Part shown: positions 58,764-64,000 of the stretch, one piece after another
How the letters are laid out: each line of letters begins with the position of its first letter
Position numbering within the stretch: position 1 is the stretch's first letter
Assembly: GCA_023055425.1 (NCBI GenBank)
Contig: JALGPY010000010.1
Location: forward strand, 49,905,863-49,969,862
Source: Linanthus parryae
Taxonomy: Eukaryota > Streptophyta > Magnoliopsida > Ericales > Polemoniaceae
Direction of reading: 5' to 3'
Length of the DNA stretch: 64,000 nucleotides
The notes under the pieces: generated by a model
The model's database searches: none
What the model was told of the DNA's origin: nothing
What the model saw: the letters and a program-made list of their open reading frames with translations, nothing else
Position numbers and translations under genes: made by a program

Positions 58764-60017
58764 TCAATTACCATCTTCACCAATGCCATAGCGTTCTCGA
58801 GAAAGTACATGAGAAGTGCAGATGCTCTTCACCAAAATCTCCGAGTGCAACTTCAAGTACTTCAGGCGTGGTGGTAAATAGTTTGGCGCAACATGCCATT
58901 GAATTATACGGATTCCATGAAGAGGTTGACCAACAAAATCCAAAGAGAACAAAACATATATGACTTTGTGGTTGGACTTCGTGATATCAAATAGAAGTGT
59001 AGTAAAAAAGAGTACGATCAGCATTTAAGGAATGCAATAAATGCCTTGCTCCAAAAAGGTCACAAGTTGCACCAAAAGAACAAGTGCCATCTTCATCCAC
59101 CCTGATAAGTTCCTTAATAATTTTATTTATGGAAACAAGAATTACGATAGATAAAAATTACTTAACTTATGGACTTTTGAGTTTATAAGATAGGAGTAAC
59201 AAGTAGAAGAGAGAGAAGAGGCAGGCACAGGACCAGACATTTGAGATTTCCCTAAGAAGCTCCCGTAGACGTTCTCCGTGAATGTGTTCATAAAAATCCT
59301 CAAGGCAATCATGAGCATGTATACGTGCTTCGGCTAGGGATTCCAAGTTCATGTTATAATTGGCCAACTTGTCATCGCTAATAACCAGATATTCAAGAAG
59401 AAGGGTGTCAAGAACATTATTATGTTCACTACAAAACAGTTTGTGTACCTCAGCTTAACTTCTTATGAGTAAGTGACCAAATATCAAAACTTGTCACATT
59501 GCTGCAGTTTCCCATTTGTACATATAACTTCAACTCTTCAAGAACCTGACAACCAAAACAAATCTTTTTGGTGTAGTTGACACTAGGATTGGGGATGGAA
59601 ATGACGCATGTCTTGAGCTTGAGAAAGCGGACAATGTTAGGCAGATTCAAAACTATTTTTTCAAGCATTAGCGTGAGACTGACTAGTTCGTCAGAATAAA
59701 AAACACCAAGAGAAAGGTTCAGACGGGTGTTCCACGGGATACCGGTAAAGTCCATCGACAACTCTCTAATTGTAGGATTGAACAGATGACTTAACCAAGT
59801 GTTCACTTTGCTCACACTGTCCTTTAGAAAACCATCAGGATAAATGAGCTTGAACTGGTGAATGTGTGGCAACCCATAGATGACGATCACTTAGATCCAC
59901 AAAATTCTCAAACTTAATGCACCGACTCTCCCTAGAATTAAGACATGAGATGCACATATCAGGGTCATGGATTAAGGAAACACAAGGAGCTGAAACCCAG
60001 AGATAGAATTTCAACAA
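58764..60017 (-). pseudogene. F-box/LRR/FBD gene F1, right copy
   Basis: Same architecture as left F1: LRR part (59450-59890, LNLSLGVFYSDELVSL, CFGCQVLEELKLYVQ), exon 2-like MANYNMNLESLAEARIHAHD (59167-59367) and an FBD remnant near 58800-58870. Shared lesions with left F1 are the two-base loss after KKL and the one-base loss in the FBD. Private lesions: 59 bases deleted at 60005, between short ATAG repeats, removing most of the F-box (only YLWVSAP remains), and an extra base near 59893 that breaks the frame at VDL. Exon 2 is more complete than in the left copy, which lost 13 or so bases there. It cannot make an F-box protein. Confidence 0.75.
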
Positions 60018-60037
60018 GAAGGTCTTCCGGCAATCTA

Positions 60038-60806
60038 ACGACCGATTTGCTGGACAACAATCTTTTTGAGATCCTATCTCCGCTAAGGACTAAACTTGCT
60101 TTCAGCACTAGTGTATTGTGAAACATATGGAAAGTATTTGGATTTCCGTTCCTTGTGTTTGCTTAGTTCATAACCCTGATCTATGTATTTCATATCTTAA
60201 TTATAGCGAGAGTCAGTGTATTAAGTTCGAGAATTTTGTGGATCGGGTAATTCTCGTTTATGGATGCCCACACAAAAGCCAGTTCAAGCTCTTTTATCCT
60301 ATTGGTTTGCTGGATGATAATGTGAGCAAATTGACACTTGGATAAGTCATTTGCTTGATAGTTCAATTAAAGAGTTGTTGATGGACTTTAATGGCAAGCC
60401 CTGGAAAAACAGTCTTAACCTCTCTCTTGGTAGTTTTGCTTCTGACCATCTTGTCAGTCTCATGCTAAAGCTGAACAATGCAATTTTGAATCTGCCTGAA
60501 ACTGTCTGCATTCCTAAGCTTAAGACATGTGCCATTTCCACCACCAATCCCAGTGTCAACTTCACCAAAAAAATTGTTTTGGTTGTCCAGTCCTTGAAGA
60601 GTTGAAGTTATATGTACGCATAGAAAGTTGCATCGCTGTGCCGAATTTCGCTATTTGTTCACTTACACCTAAGAAGTTAGAACTGACGTTGTATGAACTG
60701 TATTCTATAGACCACAAGGTTGTTCTTGACACCCCTATTCGTGATTATCTATGTATCCGTGTTGGTAGTTTGGGCGTTTATAACATGAACACCGGGGTGG
60801 GAAATG
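60038..60806 (+). pseudogene. Truncated plus-strand F-box gene fragment B
   Basis: Counterpart of fragment A. F-box DLLDNNLFEILSPLRTKLAF is in frame here, then SVL and TGA, one base missing before ESIWISVPCVCLVHNPDLC, one base missing at KL-TLG, then LRR sequence (LNLPETVCIPKLKTC; KKLELTLYELYSIDHKVVLD). It ends after GVYNMNT at about 60806 and abuts the 3' flank of F2 tail-to-tail. The truncation point is shared with fragment A. Confidence 0.75.
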
Positions 60807-60844
60807 ACGGGGATTTGATATTCCCTAACAAACATTGGAAATAA

Positions 60845-62274
60845 AGGGAGAGGATACCGAATCCGTAATGCAGATCTCAATTATCATCTTCTCCAGTGCC
60901 ATAGCGTTCTCGAGAAAGTACATGAGAAGTTGGAGATCCTCTTCACCAAAACCTTCGAGTGCAACTTCAATTACTTTCAGGTGTGGTGGTAAATAGTTAG
61001 GCGTTACATGCCATTGAATTACAAGAATTCCATAAACAGGTTGAACAGGAAACTGTAAAGAGAAAAAAACATGTATGACATTGAAGTTGGTTTTCGTGAT
61101 ATCGAACGGAGGTAGTAATAAGAAATTTGATGACTCACCGCCGAAAGTTTCAAGTGAGCCAAATTTGGCATTCTTGCAAGTACAATCAGCATACGAGGAA
61201 TGCAATAAATGCCTAGCTCCAAATAGGTCACATTCATAAAAGTAGTTGCACCAAAAGAACAAGTGCCATCTTCATCCACTGGATAAGTTCCTCATTAAAT
61301 TATATTTTATGGAAACAAGAGTTATATAGATATAAATCACATAAGATAGGAATAACAAGTAGGCTTACCATCAGAGAGAAGAGGCAAGCACTGGGACCTA
61401 ACCTTTGAGATTCCTCTAAGAAGCTCCCACATACGTTTTCCGTGAATGTGTTCATAAAAATCGTCAGAGCAATCATGAACATGTATACGTGCTTCGATTA
61501 GGGATTCCAAGTTCATGTTATAATTGGCCAAACTTTCATCGCTAATAACCAGATATTCAAGAACAAGGTGTCAAGAACAATATTGTGTTCAATATAAAAC
61601 AGTTTGTGTAACCTCATCCCTGACTTCTTAAGCGAACAAATATAAAATTTGTCACATCGCCGCAGTTTTCCATTTGTACATATAACTTCAACTCTTCAAG
61701 AACCGGACAACCAAAAGCAAAGATTTTTGGTGAAGTTGGCACTAGGTTGGTGATGAAAATGACAGATTTCTTGTGCTTGGGAAAGCATACAATGTTAGGC
61801 AGATTCGAAACTGTTTTTTCAAGCATTAGCTTGAGACTCACCAGCTGTTTAGAATAAAAAAAAAAAAAGAGAAAGGTTCAGGCTGGTTTTCCACGGGATA
61901 CCAATAAAGGTCATCAACAACTCTCTAATTGTAGGATTGAACAGATGACTTAACCAAGTGTTCACTTTGCTCACATTGTCCTTTAGCAAACCATCATGAT
62001 AAATGAGCTTGAACTGATGAATGTGTGGCAACCCATAGATGACGATCACTTGATCCACAAAATTCTCAAACTTAATGCACCGACTCTCGCTAGAATTAAG
62101 ACATGAGATGCACATATCAGGGTCATGGATTAAGGAAACACAGGGAGCTGAAACCCAGAGATATGTCCCTCTTTTTGACAAAACACTAGTAGAGAAGGCA
62201 TGTTTTGTCTTGAGTGAAGATAGAATTTCAACAAGAAGGTCTTCCGGCAATCTAACGACCGATTTGCTGGACAT
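60845..62274 (-). pseudogene. F-box/LRR/FBD gene F2, right copy (most complete member)
   Basis: Exon 1 starts at ATG 62272-62274 (MSSKSVVRLPEDLLVEILSS), with a full F-box to YLWVSAPC, then LRR sequence. Exon 2 (to 61369, donor GTAAGC) reads ESLIEARIHVHDCSDDFYEH and is open. Exon 3 is 61139-61278 (MNVTYLELGIYCIPRMLIVL). The next intron is 61138 down to 61053 (GTGAGT...TTTACAG). Exon 4 has the FBD (VIEVALEGFGEEDLQLLMYF, LENAMALEKMI). The main lesion is a T13 run (plus A13, 61856-61868) replacing GGTGATTTTTATT-type sequence in exon 1, which shifts the frame; the LRR part beyond (61614-61841) also carries changes. If the T run were an error, this gene would come closest to functional, as an SCF substrate receptor. 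Confidence 0.72.
61856..61868 (-). repeat. T13 run disrupting F2 exon 1
   Basis: Plus-strand A13; paralogue F1 has AGAATAAAAATCACCAAG here. The run is one base longer overall than the F1 sequence and shifts the frame. Confidence 0.85.
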
Positions 62275-63760
62275 CGTTCTTTTTGAGATCCTATCTCCGC
62301 TAAGGACTAAACTTGCTTTCAGCACTAGTGTATTGCGAAACAGATGGAAAGTATCTGGATTTCCGTTCCTTGTGTTTGCTTAGTTCATAACTCTGATCTA
62401 TGTATTTCATATCTTAATTATAGCGAGAGTCAGTGTATTAAGTTCGAGAATTTTGTGGATCGGGTAATTCTCGTTTATGGATGCCCACACAAAAGCCAGT
62501 TCAAGCTCTTTTATCCTAATGGTTTGCTGGATGATAATGTGAGCAAAGTGACACTTGGATAAGTCATTTGATTAATAGTTCAATTAAAGAGTTGTTGATG
62601 GACTTTAATGGCAAGCCCTGGAAAAACAGTCTTAACCTCTCTCTTGGTAGTTTTGCTTCTGACCATCTTGTCAGTCTCATGCTAAAGCTGAACAATACAG
62701 TTTTGAATATGCCTGAAACTATCTGCTTTCCTAAGCTCAAGACATGTGCCATTTCCATCACCAATTCCAGTGTCAACTTCACCGAAAAGCTTTGTTTTGG
62801 TTGTGCAGTTTGTGAAGAGTTGAAGTTATGTGTAGGCATAGAAAGCTGCATCGCTCTGACGAATTTGGCTATTTGTTCACTTGCCCCTAAGAAGTTAGAA
62901 CTGACGTTGCACGAACTGTATTCTATTGACCACAAGATTATTCTTGACACCCCTATTTTTGATTATCTGTGTATCATGGTTGGCAGTTTAGGCGTTTATA
63001 ACATGAATACCTTGGAATCCCTAGCAGAGGCTTGTATAGATTTTGATGATTACTCTTAGTATTTCGCTAAGCACAGTCATGCAAAACGTGTACGGGAGCT
63101 TCTTTGAGGAATCTCCAAGGTCAGGTCCCTGCACTTGCCTCTTCTCTATTTGATAGAAAGTCTACTTGTTACTGCTATCTTATAAACTGAAAAGATCATA
63201 AATTCTTATGCTATATTTCTCCTATTTCTTACTTTCTTCAAATATGATTTATTAAGCGAATTATGCCGGTGGATGATGATGACTAATTTTCTTTTGGTGC
63301 AACTACTTTTATGAATGTGACGGGTGTATATTTCATTAGGAGGATGCTGAGCGTACTTGCAAGAATGCCAAATTTGGCTCACTTGAAATTTTTGTTGGCG
63401 AGTCTTAAATTACTTATTACAACCTCTGTTTGACATCACAAAGTCCAATTTCATAGTTACGTCTGCTTTGGTCTCTTTGCAGTTTCTTGGCCAGTTGAAC
63501 AGTCCATGGCATGCTGGGGCCAGCTGTTTCACCATTACTGAAAGTAATTGAAGTTGATCTTGAAGCTCTCGGTGAAGAGGAACTGCAACTTCTCATATAC
63601 TTTCTCGAGAAAGCTATGGCTCTGGAGAAGATGAAATTGAGATCGATTTACCTGCATCCAATGATTAAGGATTCATAAAGAGACTGGTTTTGTGCCCTCG
63701 CGCTTCGCAGATATGTGAGATAGAATTTTTTCCTGCTAATTTAGAAGTATCTTAAATCTT
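62230..63760 (+). pseudogene. F-box/LRR/FBD gene F3, right copy
   Basis: Plus-strand member divergent from F2; their 5' ends overlap antisense within the F-box region. The F-box reads LTTDLLDIVLFEILSPLRTK then LAFSTSVLRNRW. One base is missing before ESIWIS and one at KV-TLG, then the LRR part is open (62568-63059; LNLSLGSFASDHLVSLMLKL, ELTLHELYSIDHKIILDTP). A TAG after DDYS (shared with left F3) and TGA in RELL*GIS end it. Further downstream are exon-3-like sequence and a fuller FBD (IEVDLEALGEEELQLLIYFL, EKAMALEKM) to about 63680 than in the left copy. It is a pseudogene. Confidence 0.72.
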
Positions 63761-64000
63761 TGAGTTGGTAATTGTTTGGCTATTTGTGAACAAGAAGACA
63801 GTGTTACCGGACATGGTGGTTATGTCCTATGACTTATGAAATGGATTCTCTTCAGCCTGACAGAGCTTACCTGTCTATACTAATAATATATTTCACTGTA
63901 GGTAAGGTGAAATTTAAAAATAAAAATGCTAACTAAAGAGTTTTTAGGGTATGTTCAGTAACCTTAATTATTGTAATAAAAAATTCCCCAAAAGCACCAT

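Larger units (their letters stand above)
53051..64000. repeat. Right copy of the segmental duplication
   Basis: Direct-orientation partner of 1-33266, offset by 53050 bases at the start. It lacks the LTR-retrotransposon array, so it shows the pre-insertion site near 56066. It also lacks the block corresponding to 22925-28335. Its F-box cluster is more complete than the left one. The right edge of the duplication is not reached in the window. Confidence 0.9.

Overview
The window is nuclear DNA from a flowering plant, probably a eudicot. It is AT-rich and dominated by plant-type LTR retrotransposons: a Tekay/Del-like chromovirus, a second chromovirus and an Athila-type element, with initiator-Met or Asp-type primer sites. 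It also holds a plant LINE with a DUF4283/zinc-knuckle ORF1, and remnants of plant gene families (F-box/FBD, RING-CH, two-pore K+ channel). I found no gene that looks intact and clearly functional, no rRNA and no CRISPR. Nearly every coding segment carries a frameshift, nonsense codon or truncation.

Layout. (1) Two copies of one long unit lie in direct orientation: the left copy runs 1-33266 and the right copy from about 53051 past the window end. Each has LINE ORF1 remains, an unidentified short ORF, a long non-coding stretch with conserved splice-like signals, and a cluster of F-box/FBD genes. (2) The left copy is split by a 17.66-kb Ty3/gypsy array, LTR-internal-LTR-internal-LTR (3012-20671, minus strand), flanked by one 5-bp duplication, CCAGG. 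The right copy keeps the uninterrupted site near 56066. (3) The left copy alone has a 5.4-kb block (22925-28335) with long poly-C-adjacent and poly-G sequence, a TIR-bounded segment, tRNA-like sequences and an orphan RING-CH exon. (4) 33267-37713 is spacer with an orphan TPK-type EF-hand exon, a foldback element and two repeats. (5) 37714-51115 is a nested retrotransposon zone. A decayed plus-strand chromovirus is interrupted by a solo LTR (40806-43000, TSD AGTAC) and cut at 44812 by a probable LTR of a Tat-like element. Next comes a minus-strand Athila element truncated inside reverse transcriptase, whose 5' LTR lies inside a LINE ORF2.

The F-box/FBD clusters contain minus and plus members arranged head-to-head, so their 5' ends form large imperfect palindromes (centres near 30085, 60040 and 62250). 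The right cluster keeps three minus/plus members in order; the left has lost one palindrome centre by a roughly 711-bp deletion. Shared and private lesions allow events to be ordered: several frameshifts predate the segmental duplication, others follow it.

All similarity statements are from reading sequence and recognising motifs; no alignment or database search was run. I did not find a clearly novel biological system. The most interesting items are the three-LTR array with its empty site, the F-box palindromes, and the microhomology-flanked deletions.
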